A stretch of DNA of 64,000 nt from Chitinophagaceae bacterium (GCA_016708765.1 JADJFD010000003.1:434001-498000), one strand, 5' to 3'. Positions 47,927 through 62,277 are shown, counted from the first letter of the stretch. Translations and numbers: made by a program. Notes: generated from the letters alone by a model not told the origin.

Positions 47927-49293
47927 ATGAAAAAGCTTTTCTTCTGTATTTTATTTGTCGGTTCACTGTTAGCAGCGTATTCGCAAAAAGTTTATTTTGT
48001 TTATCTACAGTCTGAGGCTGATCAGCCATTTTTTGTAAAGCTTGATAATAAAGTTCATAGTTCTACTAGTTCGGGTTATTTAATTCTTTTAAAACTTGTT
48101 GATAGTACATATAATTTTTCAGTTGGATTCTTGCAAAGCAAATTACCGGAACAAAATTTCTCTGTTACAATCAATAAAAAAGATCATGGTTTTCTTTTAA
48201 AACAATTTGGTGAAAAAGGATGGGGGCTTTACAATTTACAAACCTTAGCAGTTCAAATGTCTTCAAGTCCGGGAGTAAAAACAAATACTCCTGAGAAAGG
48301 AGAAAACAAAGATGTTTCCAAGTTCACGGAAGTCCTTTCAAAAGTAGCCGACGATCCTTCCATAATGGAAAAGCCTGCACAAAAAGCAGTAGTTGAAAAA
48401 AAGCCAGAAGTTGTAGCAGTCAAGGAAGAAAAGAAAGTAGAACCTGTTGTTGTTCAAGAGAAAACAGAACCAAAGCCCGTTAAGACTGATGTTACAGTTG
48501 TGAAGACAATAACAGAGAATGTAGAAGAAAAACCTGTTGTTGCAATTGAAAAACCCGAACCTGTAAAAACAGATCCCGTCATTGCAAAGAAAGAGATAGT
48601 AGAAATAAAGCCCGTTGAGGTAGTTGAAAAAATTATCATAGTAGATGATAAAGATGCAAAACAGGAAGATGTAGTTATTGTTGAGTCCAAAAATTCTGGG
48701 CCTAACAATGAACCCTATACTCCATCAAAAGTAAAAAGATGGTCAGAAAGCTCTACTACAGAAGGATTCGGATTAGTCTTTATAGATGATTATAGCAATG
48801 GTACACAAGATACTATTCGGGTATTAATTCCTAATCCAAAACAAATAGAAGTACCAGTTTCAAATAATAAAGAGCCACAAGAAGAAAAGAGGTTTATTGA
48901 AATTGAAAATAATAATGAAAAGAAAAAGAAGAAACTCCTTTGGAAGAAGTGAAACCGGTAGTTGAAAAGGTAGCCTCTTCCAAACAATTATTGAGTAATA
49001 ACTGTACAATAGTAGCAGACGAAACTGATTTTTTAAAATTGCGTAGACAAATGGCTGCAAAAGAATCTGATGATGCAATGATTAACGAAGCAAAAAATTA
49101 TTTCATAACAAAGTGCTTTACCTCAGAGCAGGTCAAAAACTTATCAGCACTATTTCTAAATGATGAGAATAAGTATAAATTTTTCGATGCTGCTTACAGC
49201 TATGTGTCCGATTCGGATAAGTTCAGTGCATTACAGAAGGAGATCAAAGATGAGTACTACATTAACCGATTTCGGGCAATGTTACGCAATTAA
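47927..49293 (+). CDS. DUF4476 protein with Lys/Glu/Val-rich linker, one-base frameshift
   Basis: A signal peptide (ends AAYSQ), a small beta domain (VYFVYLQSEADQPFFVKLDN), a long charged linker with repeated KPVEV-, EKPV- and KTD-type units (residues ~130-250), and a C-terminal DUF4476 helical domain (NNCTIVADETDFLKLRRQMA). The frame breaks at AAA 48932-48934; one extra A links KKKTPLEEVKPVVEK and gives a protein of ~455 residues. The linker composition suggests a stalk. Ends 5 bases before truA. Confidence 0.75.
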
Positions 49294-49298
49294 CTATC

Positions 49299-50042
49299 AT
49301 GTCCCGATACTTTTTAGAATTAGCTTATAAGGGAACAAATTACAGTGGTTTCCAATCGCAGATAAATGCGAATACAGTTCAGGCAGAAGTTGAAAATGCT
49401 TTTGAAACTTTCCAAAGAGAAAAAATCATAATGACAGGTTCTTCAAGAACCGATGCTGGTGTACATGCATTGCAAAACTATTTTCATTTCGATTTTGAAG
49501 GCACAATGCCAAAAGACTTTGTATATAAGTTTAATGCAATATTACCTTCAGATATTGTAGTTAAGAATATAATGCAAGTAAACCCCGAAGCACACTGTCG
49601 CTTTGATGCTGTTACAAGAGAATATAACTATTATATATACCGTCAAAAAGACCCGTTTCTAAAAGAAACTGCCTTTTACTTTCCGTATAAGCTCGACATA
49701 GATTTAATGCAGCAAGCCGCAGCAATAGTAAAAGAGTACACCGACTTCACTTCTTTTTCAAAACGAAACACTCAGGTTAAAACATTTATTTGTCAAATAC
49801 AGGAAAGCAACTGGCTATTTCAAGACAAAACTCTAATATATAATGTAAAGTCAAACCGATTTCTTCGTGGCATGGTTCGGGCATTAACTGCAACTATGCT
49901 CAAAATAGGCAGAGACAAACTTTCCTTACAACAATTTCGCCATATTATAGAAGCAAAGGACTGTACCAAAGCCAGTTTTGCAGTTCCAGCTCACGGTTTA
50001 TTTCTTATCAAAGTGAATTACGATAAAGGCTTCAACAAATAA
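49299..50042 (+). CDS. truA: tRNA pseudouridine(38-40) synthase TruA
   Basis: 247 residues. Catalytic Asp52 in SSRTDAGVHAL, the substrate-binding RFDAVTREYNYYIY, and FLRGMVRALT near the C-terminus. Converts uridines 38-40 of tRNA anticodon arms to pseudouridine. Follows the DUF4476 gene by 5 bases. Confidence 0.95.
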   Translation: MSRYFLELAYKGTNYSGFQSQINANTVQAEVENAFETFQREKIIMTGSSRTDAGVHALQNYFHFDFEGTMPKDFVYKFNAILPSDIVVKNIMQVNPEAHCRFDAVTREYNYYIYRQKDPFLKETAFYFPYKLDIDLMQQAAAIVKEYTDFTSFSKRNTQVKTFICQIQESNWLFQDKTLIYNVKSNRFLRGMVRALTATMLKIGRDKLSLQQFRHIIEAKDCTKASFAVPAHGLFLIKVNYDKGFNK

Positions 50043-50312
50043 CTGATTTAGGGGCTGTCAACTGCAGTAATTCTATTCAACTACTGTACCGGCTGTACGC
50101 TGCAAGTCCGGCACAGCCCAATCACACAAGGCTTCACCGGGCTTTCCGCTTCCATCCGGCAGCCCATAATCAACTATAATTCTAATCAACAATGCACACC
50201 GGATTACCCTTCTTGTCTATCATACACAATAAGGCTGAAAAAAAAATTACCTCGCCAAACCCTTGCCAGTGCTGCATTTGCAAAATTTTAACGATGATTC
50301 TTTGAAAATTAG

Positions 50313-50343
50313 TTTGTTATAAAACTTCTCACCCTTATCTTCG
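50313..50343 (+). promoter_or_regulatory. rRNA promoter P1
   Basis: TTTG (50313-50316), exactly 19 bases, TATCTTCG (50336-50343), one mismatch to TAnnTTTG. Confidence 0.7.
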
Positions 50344-50431
50344 CCGCCCGTTCAACGAAAAAGACGGATTAGTTCTCTGAAGATTGTGAATATAAATGTG
50401 CGACAAATGTGAACAAAAGCAAAGAATAAAA

Positions 50432-50462
50432 TTTGCCAGTAATTAGCAAACCATTACCTTTG
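50432..50462 (+). promoter_or_regulatory. rRNA promoter P2
   Basis: TTTG (50432-50435), exactly 19 bases, TACCTTTG (50455-50462), perfect. Confidence 0.8.
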
Positions 50463-50558
50463 CCGTCCGCATTTAAAAAATGAGGAAAGCTCTTCACATA
50501 ACAAGTTGATTTTTACTCCAAAAAATTCTGATTTTTTTGAAAAATAAATGAAGAAAAA

Positions 50559-50589
50559 TTTGGTAGAAATATACAGGCCCTTACCTTTG
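50559..50589 (+). promoter_or_regulatory. rRNA promoter P3
   Basis: TTTG (50559-50562), exactly 19 bases, TACCTTTG (50582-50589), perfect. Closest to 16S, about 180 bases before its mature 5' end. Confidence 0.8.
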
Positions 50590-50769
50590 CACTCCGTTTG
50601 AAAAAACGGTGGCTGGTAAAGCCAAAAGATCTTTGAAAGTTAGGAAACAATAGCATTTTATTTCGAGCAATCGGAATAAAAAAAACAAAAGGTAAGTCAA
50701 GCAAAATACATTCGATTTGACACGTTAATTTTTAAAAGAGAATTATACTGTCAGTATCAAACATCATTT

Positions 50770-52299
<1,530 letters not shown>

Positions 52300-52385
52300 T
52301 TAGAGCAAAACTTATCAGCTATTGTTTCCTAATACTTTCATTGTTATAGTTCTTTAAATACAAGTAACCCGAAAAGGGGCTACAA

Positions 52386-52460
52386 AGATCCGTAGCTCAG
52401 CCTGGTTAGAGCACTACACTGATAATGTAGGGGTCACCAGTTCAAATCTGGTCGGGTCTA
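52386..52460 (+). tRNA. tRNA-Ile (GAT)
   Basis: 75 bases in the 16S-23S spacer. Acceptor stem AGATCCG pairs with CGGGTCT (one G-T), anticodon loop CTGATAA with anticodon GAT, T-loop TTCAAAT. Confidence 0.95.
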
Positions 52461-52468
52461 CTAATTTG

Positions 52469-52542
52469 GGGGGGTTAGCTCAGTTGGCTAGAGCATCTGC
52501 CTTGCACGCAGAGGGTCATCGGTTCGACTCCGATATCCTCCA
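52469..52542 (+). tRNA. tRNA-Ala (TGC)
   Basis: 74 bases, 8 after tRNA-Ile. Acceptor GGGGGGT pairs with ATCCTCC, anticodon loop CTTGCAC with anticodon TGC, T-loop TTCGACT. Confidence 0.95.
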
Positions 52543-52805
52543 CAAACTGAGTTATTTTTTTTAGGTGTGATTTGTTTAGGCAAATCATTTGGTTCAAGTC
52601 CAACACATCTTCTAACCGATTTATCGGAAAGTTCTTTGACATATTGGGAAAATAAATGTTAGAATGATAATCTAATATTTTTCGATTACATTAATTTTTG
52701 ACACACTATGATTTTTTATGGTGGTCTTGAAGCAATGTGGTCGGGTAACAAACTACAATTTGAAAGACGCATTATAGCGTCTATAAATAAATAGTTTCTA
52801 ATTTT

Positions 52806-55604
<2,799 letters not shown>

Positions 55605-55701
55605 TTTTTTCTTATTTTCTAAAAATAAGAGGTATTAGTTTCTTTCTAACATTTCCCAATATGATCTTATTGTCCCGTTTTAAACCGCGGGATTTATATT
55701 C

Positions 55702-55814
55702 TTATGGTGGTTTTGCCGAGGGTGTTCACCTCTTCCCATACCGAACAGAGAAGTTAAGCCCCTCATGGCCGATGGTACTGCACAACAATGCGGGAGAGTA
55801 GGTAACTGCCATAT
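55702..55814 (+). rRNA. rrf: 5S ribosomal RNA
   Basis: ~113 bases with CCGAACAGAGAAGTTAAGCCC and a closing stem TATGGTGG/ACTGCCATA. Ends approximate. Confidence 0.9.
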
Positions 55815-55819
55815 TTATT

Positions 55820-55856
55820 AAGCCCTGACATTTTTTGTCGGGGCTTTTTTTGTTTT
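55820..55856 (+). terminator. rRNA operon terminator
   Basis: Stem AAGCCCTGAC/GTCGGGGCTT with a TTTTTT-rich loop followed by TTTTTTGTTTTT. Confidence 0.85.
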
Positions 55857-55881
55857 TAAAATAACAAGCTATCTTCAAGCC

Positions 55882-57105
55882 GTGACTAAAAAGGAAAGAA
55901 TAGTACTCTTCATATTGGCGTCGCTTAACTTCACACATATACTTGATTTCATCATAATGATGCCATTGAGTAACTATCTTATCCCTTTTTTTAAAATAAC
56001 TGCTTTTCAGTTTAGTCTTCTTGTAGCTTCTTATTCAATTAGTGCTTTTATATCTGGGCTTGTTATTTCTCTGGTAATCGATCGGTTTGATAGAAAGCGA
56101 TCACTTCTATTTGCTTATGTGGGCTTCTTGATAGGAACTATCTGTTGCGGATTTGCTTATTCATTTGAATTATTATTGGCTGCTAGGATTTTAGCTGGAC
56201 TATTTGGAGGAATTATTGGTGCACAGGTGCTTGCAATTGTTGCTGATCTCTTTTCGTATCAACGAAGAGGAAGGGCAATGGCTGCTGTAATGAGTGCCTT
56301 CGCAGTAGCTTCTATTATTGGTGTTCCAATTTCGCTATACTTGACGAATTTATTTAATTACGACTGGCATGTTCCTTTTATTCTTGTTGGTACTTTAGGG
56401 GTTTTCTTTGTTCCATTAATCATAAAATTTGTTCCCTCCATAAAGGGGCATATTGTAACCAGAGATAAATCTGAATCTCCATTTAAAGCTTTGATTACAG
56501 TATGTATAGTGCCTGCTCAAAGAACTGCTTTAATCTTTGCCTGCCTGTTAATGATGGGTCATTTCCTTATTATTCCATTTATTAATCCATATATAGAATA
56601 TAATAAAGGGTTTTCGAAAGACCTGATTCCAATGATTTACCTGGTTGGTGGAATTGCTTCTTTATTTGCAGCTTTTTATTTAGGTAGAGTTTCTGATTCT
56701 ATTGGGAAACTTCCTGTTTTTTCATGGGCTGTTTTTCTATCATTATTTATGGTACTGATTATTACTGCAATGCCAACGGTACATTTTAGTATTGTACTCA
56801 TATTTTTTGCAATCTGGTTTGTACTTGCAACAGGAAGAGCTATAACTGCACAAGCTATGATTAGTGAAGTAGTAAAGCAAGAGCAGCGAGGAAGTTTTAT
56901 GAGTATTAATGGAAGTGTACAACAACTTGGAAGTGGAATTGCTTCATTAGCTGCTGGCGCAATTGTAATTACAGATGCATCCGGGAAAATAATGCGATAT
57001 AATTGGGTCGGCTATTTAAGCATTCTTGTATTGATTGCCAGTCTACTATTAGGCAGATCTATTTTTAAAAAATTAGATAAGCCGGCAAAAGGATGCTTTA
57101 AATAA
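55882..57105 (+). CDS. MFS transporter
   Basis: 407 residues with 12 predicted transmembrane helices and the MFS loop motif DRFDRKRSLL after helix 2. GTG start at 55882; the first helix begins at once (IVLFILASLNFTHILDFIIM), so no later start fits. Resembles AraJ/drug-efflux (DHA1) members; substrate unknown. TATCTTCA just upstream (55871-55878) suggests a leaderless or short-leader transcript independent of the rRNA operon. Confidence 0.85.
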   Translation: MTKKERIVLFILASLNFTHILDFIIMMPLSNYLIPFFKITAFQFSLLVASYSISAFISGLVISLVIDRFDRKRSLLFAYVGFLIGTICCGFAYSFELLLAARILAGLFGGIIGAQVLAIVADLFSYQRRGRAMAAVMSAFAVASIIGVPISLYLTNLFNYDWHVPFILVGTLGVFFVPLIIKFVPSIKGHIVTRDKSESPFKALITVCIVPAQRTALIFACLLMMGHFLIIPFINPYIEYNKGFSKDLIPMIYLVGGIASLFAAFYLGRVSDSIGKLPVFSWAVFLSLFMVLIITAMPTVHFSIVLIFFAIWFVLATGRAITAQAMISEVVKQEQRGSFMSINGSVQQLGSGIASLAAGAIVITDASGKIMRYNWVGYLSILVLIASLLLGRSIFKKLDKPAKGCFK

Positions 57106-57136
57106 TAATAACCTAGCCCAAGAAGCCAATTAGGAA

Positions 57137-58867
57137 TTACTTTACCCGATAAACCGGATACCGATTTAATGCTGGCTCAAACCAGGGAGAATTTTGGTAA
57201 ATAAAATTCAACTGAGCTCTTCCACTTTTTGCAAATGAAGTATCAGTAGCTACCCGCTGATCCAATTTAGTTTTTACTTCAGGGTTCTTTTTTAAATAAT
57301 CTGCAGCAATATCTTCAAATGCATAAGCTGAGTATCCTTCTTTTTGGCCGAGTATTGCATCAAAATAATTCCAGGAAAAATAAGAGTCTTCATTGTGAGG
57401 TTCCAATGTTTCAATCAAGTATCGGTTGGCAACCTGATTCAACGGAATATACCAGTCTCCTTTTTTGAAGGAAATTTTTTGTGATAAAGTTGTCGTTTTT
57501 AAATCACTGTTCATGTGATGCATTTCATACTGACGAACCATTGCTTTATAATCATCAATTTTGTAGTATTCAACTTCTATCGTTGTGTCTTTTTTTAGCT
57601 GACTCATTTCAATTTTATTCAACTTTAAAAGATCAATTACTTTCCACCAGCCTTGCGGAATGATATAGGCTTTAGGTTTTACTACTGTATTTTTTACAGC
57701 ATAGTAATTGAAAATCGGTATTGATTTTTCAAAAGGTTTGCTTCTATCGTAAAATAATCTAGGCAGACCTGAAACTTCACTTGGCTTGTAGCCTGACTGA
57801 AAGCCTTTGTATAAAACTTCTTTGGATTGAGATTTATCCAACGACCATCGTACCGGAAACTCATTTGCTATTTTGATCTTTTGTTTTGTCTGATTCCGGA
57901 TTTGTTTTATTTGCCCACTATTTTTTGAAACATATTCTATAAAAGATTGCATTAAGGCATATGTTGCTTTAACCCGCAGGTCGTATGATTTCAGCATATG
58001 AGTTTCTGGAACAAATGAAAATGTATTCCATAAGGCTGCAAAACCGCTGCTGTAGCGAGGGCTATCCCAATATTCCGGCCAACCATTTTCCGGTGAGTCA
58101 CCAAATGAATTTACATACGGAATAAGATCGTATCCTTTTTGTTTCATAGTGGAATAAATGCCCGGCTCAAATTGAGTACTCAGATATTTTCCCATTTCTC
58201 CACCTAACTTATTGTGCTGCGTTGTTAACAATGTAATGATATGCTGATAATCTGCTCCGTTGCTAACATGATTGTCTACCAATACATCCGGATCAAGCAT
58301 ATGAAATATTTCAATAAAGGCTCTTGCATCTTTTGAATCACATTTTATAAAGTCACGATTCAAGTCGAGGTTTTGCGAGTTGCCACGGAAGCCAAATTCT
58401 TCTGGCCCATCCTGATCTACACGATAATTGGCACTGCGATTTAAACAACCGCCAATATTATATACAGGTATAAATGCAAGTACAATATTGTCTGGAATTT
58501 TGTATTTATTCTGCACTATGTCTCTAACCAGTAACATACTTGCATCTATGCCATCGGGTTCGCCTGGATGAATGCCATTATTAATTAGAATGATTCGTTT
58601 ATTATTCTTACGAATGTTTTCAAAATTGGAATCGCCATTATTTCCAACAACAATCAGATGAAGAGGATAACCAGCATCCGTCATTCCCATGGTGAGTATT
58701 TTTAGTTTGCCAGATTTTTCATCCAGCTTTTTCCACCAATCAATGATTTCAAAATAAGTTGGTGTTTGTGTGCCTTTCGATTGTTCAAATTTTGTTGTAA
58801 TGTTTTGACTCTTAACTGTGGATGTTGTAACTATAACGAGGAGTAAAAGCGATAATAATTTTTTCAT
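57137..58867 (-). CDS. M14-family zinc carboxypeptidase
   Basis: Start at ATG 58867 gives a signal peptide (ends VKSQ) and 576 residues. Zinc ligands His and Glu lie in NGIHPGEPDG, the third His in DPDVLVDNHVSNG, and the catalytic Glu is likely in FVPETHMLKSYDLRVKATYAL. The reading frame runs upstream to 58942, but that extension translates a dispersed repeat and is rejected. Probably a secreted peptidase; substrate unknown. Confidence 0.85.
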   Translation of the reverse strand: MKKLLSLLLLVIVTTSTVKSQNITTKFEQSKGTQTPTYFEIIDWWKKLDEKSGKLKILTMGMTDAGYPLHLIVVGNNGDSNFENIRKNNKRIILINNGIHPGEPDGIDASMLLVRDIVQNKYKIPDNIVLAFIPVYNIGGCLNRSANYRVDQDGPEEFGFRGNSQNLDLNRDFIKCDSKDARAFIEIFHMLDPDVLVDNHVSNGADYQHIITLLTTQHNKLGGEMGKYLSTQFEPGIYSTMKQKGYDLIPYVNSFGDSPENGWPEYWDSPRYSSGFAALWNTFSFVPETHMLKSYDLRVKATYALMQSFIEYVSKNSGQIKQIRNQTKQKIKIANEFPVRWSLDKSQSKEVLYKGFQSGYKPSEVSGLPRLFYDRSKPFEKSIPIFNYYAVKNTVVKPKAYIIPQGWWKVIDLLKLNKIEMSQLKKDTTIEVEYYKIDDYKAMVRQYEMHHMNSDLKTTTLSQKISFKKGDWYIPLNQVANRYLIETLEPHNEDSYFSWNYFDAILGQKEGYSAYAFEDIAADYLKKNPEVKTKLDQRVATDTSFAKSGRAQLNFIYQNSPWFEPALNRYPVYRVK

Positions 58868-58868
58868 A

Positions 58869-58930
58869 ATGCTGAATAGAATTACCAACCGATGAAGAGT
58901 GCGACGCAACAGACGATGATAGTAGTAATG
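58869..58930. repeat. Dispersed intergenic repeat, copy 2
   Basis: Modules ATGCTGAATAGAATT (58869-58883), GTGCGACGCAA (58899-58909) and ACGATGATAGTAGTAATG (58913-58930). The first two match 26550-26589; the third matches 63458-63475. It lies in the 5' leader of the M14 gene. Confidence 0.65.
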
Positions 58931-58965
58931 TCGCTGGCTCAAAAAATATTTATTGACTAAATTAA

Positions 58966-58994
58966 AAAAGGCATCCCAGATTGAGATGCCTTTT
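58966..58994 (-). terminator. Terminator after rpsT
   Basis: Stem AAAAGGCATC/GATGCCTTTT, T-run on the minus strand, ~20 bases after the rpsT stop. Confidence 0.8.
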
Positions 58995-59014
58995 AAATAA
59001 TTTATTTGCTATAA

Positions 59015-59275
59015 TTATTTTGCTGCTTTAGCTGCGTTTGCCTTTTTTGCCAATTTGCTTTTCAGGTTAGCGGCTTTGTTCTTATGGATAACTTTGCGCT
59101 TAGCTAATTTGTCAATCATTGCAGCTACTTTAGGAAACTGCTCACCCATTGCTGAACCTTCAGTTGCCTTCAAGTCACGAATCGCATTACGGGTAGTTTT
59201 TCCGTAATACTTGTTTCTAATTGTTCTTTTTGCTGCCTGACGGGCATCCTTTTTTGTTGCACTATGATTAGCCAT
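59015..59275 (-). CDS. rpsT: 30S ribosomal protein S20
   Basis: 86 residues, basic, with the S20 pattern MANHSATKKDARQAAKRTIR and a conserved IDKLAKRKVIHKNKAANLKS. Binds 16S rRNA in the small subunit. Promoter and terminator are both present, so it is monocistronic. Confidence 0.95.
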   Translation of the reverse strand: MANHSATKKDARQAAKRTIRNKYYGKTTRNAIRDLKATEGSAMGEQFPKVAAMIDKLAKRKVIHKNKAANLKSKLAKKANAAKAAK

Positions 59276-59297
59276 TCTTATAAATTTTAACGGACGG

Positions 59298-59329
59298 CAA
59301 AGGTAGGGTTGAGGGGTTTAACCACCAAA
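59298..59329 (-). promoter_or_regulatory. rpsT promoter
   Basis: Minus strand TTTG (59326-59329), 20-base spacer, perfect TACCTTTG (59298-59305) followed by CCGTCCG, the same start-site context as rRNA promoter P2. Confidence 0.75.
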
Positions 59330-59496
59330 TTTTGGGGGATTTAATTAGGTGGTTTGTTTTGCCTCTTTTAGGAAGCTATACCAGCCTGTGGTAAAGCGGC
59401 CGTTGTGGTATAAATCCTTCAAAATGAACCCAATTTTTCGTTTATTTCAACGATATTTGTGAGCCACAGATTAGTCAATTTCAAATAATTCCATTA

Positions 59497-62277
59497 ATGA
59501 AGGATTTCTCCTATATCACCAGTTCTTCTCCAGCTTTTATTGAGAATATGTACCGTGATTTTGTAAATAATCCAGAAAGTGTGGATGCAGACCTTAAAAA
59601 GTTTTTTGAAGGGTTTGATTTTGCCATGTCGGATGCGACGGCTGAAAAAGTGAACGTTGTTTCCAGTGATATAAAGACAGGTTCAGGTGGTGGTGGTACT
59701 CCATCACTTTCAGGAATAAGTGATGCCGACTGGACGAAAGAGATAGGTGTGTACAGGATGATACTAGGCTACAGGAACAAAGGGCATTTAATTGCAACTA
59801 CCAATCCGATTCGTACCAGAAAAGACAGGGGTGCAAATTTAAACCTTGAATTCTTCGGTTTTAGTGAGGCTGATCTTGACAAAAACTTTGAAGCAGGCAA
59901 ATTATTAGGATTAGGAAATACTTCCTTAGGAAACATTGTTGCTCATTTACAAAAAATATATGCTGGGCCGGTTGGTATTGAATACAAATACATTAGCAAC
60001 CAGGAAAAAGTGGACTGGCTTACAAAAGAGTTTGAAAACCTGATCGCTAAACCATTGCCAACGGAGCAGAGAAGACGCATTCTTGAAAAATTAAATCAAG
60101 GTGTAATGTTTGAGAAGTTTTTGCATACAAAATATATTGGCCAAAAACGTTTTTCTTTAGAAGGTGGAGAAACAACTATTCCTGCTTTGGATGCAATCAT
60201 CAATGTGGCTGCGGATAATGAAGTGGAAGAAGTAGTGATTGGAATGGCACATAGAGGAAGATTAAATGTGCTTGCCAATACAATGGGCAAAACCTACGAA
60301 CAGATATTTAGTGAGTTTGAAGGAACCGCTAAAATGGATCAAACAATGGGTTCTGGTGATGTGAAATACCATATGGGCTTTGGTAGTAAATTAAAAACAG
60401 CTTCTGATAAAGATATTTATTTGAAATTGATGCCGAATCCTTCGCATCTTGAAGCAGTAGACCCCGTGGTAATTGGTTTTGCCAGAGCAAAAGCTGATGC
60501 TATTTATAAATCTAATTATGACAAGATACTTCCGATATTAATTCATGGTGATGCTTCAGTTGCCGGTCAGGGAATTGTGTATGAGTGTTTGCAAATGTCT
60601 TATTTGAAAGGATATTATTCTGGTGGCACAATACATTTTGTTATTAACAATCAAATTGGATTTACTACAGATTTCGATGATGCCCGCAGTTCTGATTATT
60701 GTACTTCACTGGCTGCTGCTATCCAAGCTCCGGTATTTCATGTGAATGGAGATTATCCTGAAATGGTGGTGAAGTGTGCCGAGATAGCAACAAGGTATAG
60801 GCAGAAATTTAATTCTGATATTTTTATTGATATGGTTTGCTATCGTAAGCATGGACATAACGAAGGTGATGATCCAAAGTTTACACAACCGCATATGTAT
60901 GCACTGATTGATAAGCATCCAAATCCAAGGGAGATTTATGTAAAAAGATTATTAGATACTGGTGATGAGAATGCTCAAGTGATGGTAAAGGAAATGGAGA
61001 AGAAATTTTGGGATGATTTGCAGGAACGCTTAGATGGCGTTAAGCAAAACCCTTTGCCTTATCAGTATCAGAAACCTGAAGAAGCATGGAGAAAGTTGAG
61101 AAAAGCTACCTCTGAAGATTTTGATCAATCACCTGTTACAAGTATTGCTAAAGAAAACTTTGATACAATATTTAGTGCCATAATGAAATGGCCGGAGGAT
61201 TATAAGCCTTTGAGAAAAGTTGAGAAGATATTAAATGACAAAGTAAAACTTTTTGAAACGGAGAATAAAGTTGACTGGGCTACTGCAGAGTTGATGGCTT
61301 ATGGAAGTTTGTTGCTAGATGGTAAGGATGTGAGAATGAGTGGACAGGATGTTCAGCGAGGAACTTTTTCTCATCGGCATGCTGTGCTGAGAGATGAAGT
61401 AACCGATAAATCATATAATCGATTGAGCAAAATTCCAGCTGCAGAAGGAAAATTCAGAATTTATAATTCCTTATTGAGTGAGTATGGTGTGTTAGGTTTT
61501 GAATATGGTTACGGTCTAGCAAATCCTGATGCTTTGGTAGTATGGGAAGCTCAGTTTGGTGATTTTGGAAATGGTGCACAGATTATGATTGACCAGTTTA
61601 TTGCAGCAGGCGAGCAAAAATGGAATAGGATGAATGGCGTTACTATGTTGTTGCCGCATGGATATGAAGGTCAGGGTCCGGAGCATAGCAGTGCCAGACT
61701 AGAACGGTTTTTACAAATGTGTGCTGAACTGAATATGGTTGTAACCAACATTACAACATCGGCCAATTTCTTTCATGCTTTAAGAAGGCAATTGGCATGG
61801 CCTTTCAGAAAACCATTGATAGAGTTTACGCCGAAAGCTAATCTTCGTCATCCTGGTACTTATTCAAGAGTAGAAGAGTTTACACAAGGTATTTTTAAAG
61901 AAGTTATTGATGATGAAGATGCAGATGCTTCTAAAATAAAAAAAGTATTATTCTGTAGCGGTAAAATTTATTTTGACCTTTTTGAACGTCAGCAAAAAGA
62001 TAACAGAACAGATATAGCGATTGTAAGAATGGAACAACTCTATCCGTTGCCGTATAAACAGTTGGGAGAACTGCAGCAGAAATATAGTAAGGCCACATGG
62101 TTTTGGGTACAGGAAGAGCCACAGAATATGGGAGCTGCTTCTTTCTTGCAAATGAATTTGAAGAGTATCAATTTTGGAACGATTAGCCGTCAGCCTTCTG
62201 CATCAACAGCAACTGGTTACAATAAAGTACATCATCAAGAGCAGGCGGAAATTATTGAAACAGCATTTAGTATTTAA
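59497..62277 (+). CDS. sucA: 2-oxoglutarate dehydrogenase E1 component
   Basis: 926 residues, full length. N-terminal lipoyl-complex-binding motif (FIENMYRDFVNNPESVDADLKK region), then GMAHRGRLNVLAN, ThDP motif GDASVAGQGIVYE ending VINNQIGFTT, GHNEGDDPKFTQP, a pyrimidine-binding domain (GTFSHRHAVL) and a C-terminal domain (HPGTYSRVEEF). Catalyses the first step of the 2-oxoglutarate dehydrogenase complex in the TCA cycle. sucB, often adjacent, is not here; a terminator follows. Confidence 0.95.
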   Translation: MKDFSYITSSSPAFIENMYRDFVNNPESVDADLKKFFEGFDFAMSDATAEKVNVVSSDIKTGSGGGGTPSLSGISDADWTKEIGVYRMILGYRNKGHLIATTNPIRTRKDRGANLNLEFFGFSEADLDKNFEAGKLLGLGNTSLGNIVAHLQKIYAGPVGIEYKYISNQEKVDWLTKEFENLIAKPLPTEQRRRILEKLNQGVMFEKFLHTKYIGQKRFSLEGGETTIPALDAIINVAADNEVEEVVIGMAHRGRLNVLANTMGKTYEQIFSEFEGTAKMDQTMGSGDVKYHMGFGSKLKTASDKDIYLKLMPNPSHLEAVDPVVIGFARAKADAIYKSNYDKILPILIHGDASVAGQGIVYECLQMSYLKGYYSGGTIHFVINNQIGFTTDFDDARSSDYCTSLAAAIQAPVFHVNGDYPEMVVKCAEIATRYRQKFNSDIFIDMVCYRKHGHNEGDDPKFTQPHMYALIDKHPNPREIYVKRLLDTGDENAQVMVKEMEKKFWDDLQERLDGVKQNPLPYQYQKPEEAWRKLRKATSEDFDQSPVTSIAKENFDTIFSAIMKWPEDYKPLRKVEKILNDKVKLFETENKVDWATAELMAYGSLLLDGKDVRMSGQDVQRGTFSHRHAVLRDEVTDKSYNRLSKIPAAEGKFRIYNSLLSEYGVLGFEYGYGLANPDALVVWEAQFGDFGNGAQIMIDQFIAAGEQKWNRMNGVTMLLPHGYEGQGPEHSSARLERFLQMCAELNMVVTNITTSANFFHALRRQLAWPFRKPLIEFTPKANLRHPGTYSRVEEFTQGIFKEVIDDEDADASKIKKVLFCSGKIYFDLFERQQKDNRTDIAIVRMEQLYPLPYKQLGELQQKYSKATWFWVQEEPQNMGAASFLQMNLKSINFGTISRQPSASTATGYNKVHHQEQAEIIETAFSI

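Larger units (their letters stand above)
50043..50769. other. rRNA operon upstream region
   Basis: 727 bases with no gene. The first ~200 are GC-richer and contain inverted repeats (GGCTGTAC/ cross-paired GGCACAGCC; GGGCTTTCC... with GGCAGCCC), then come three tandem promoters (see separate entries) and the 16S leader. The GC-rich part may be a dispersed repeat. Confidence 0.5.

Noticed and set aside
58868..58942. N-terminal extension of the M14 carboxypeptidase
   Set aside because: The extra residues translate a dispersed intergenic repeat, and the signal peptide begins at the ATG at 58867.
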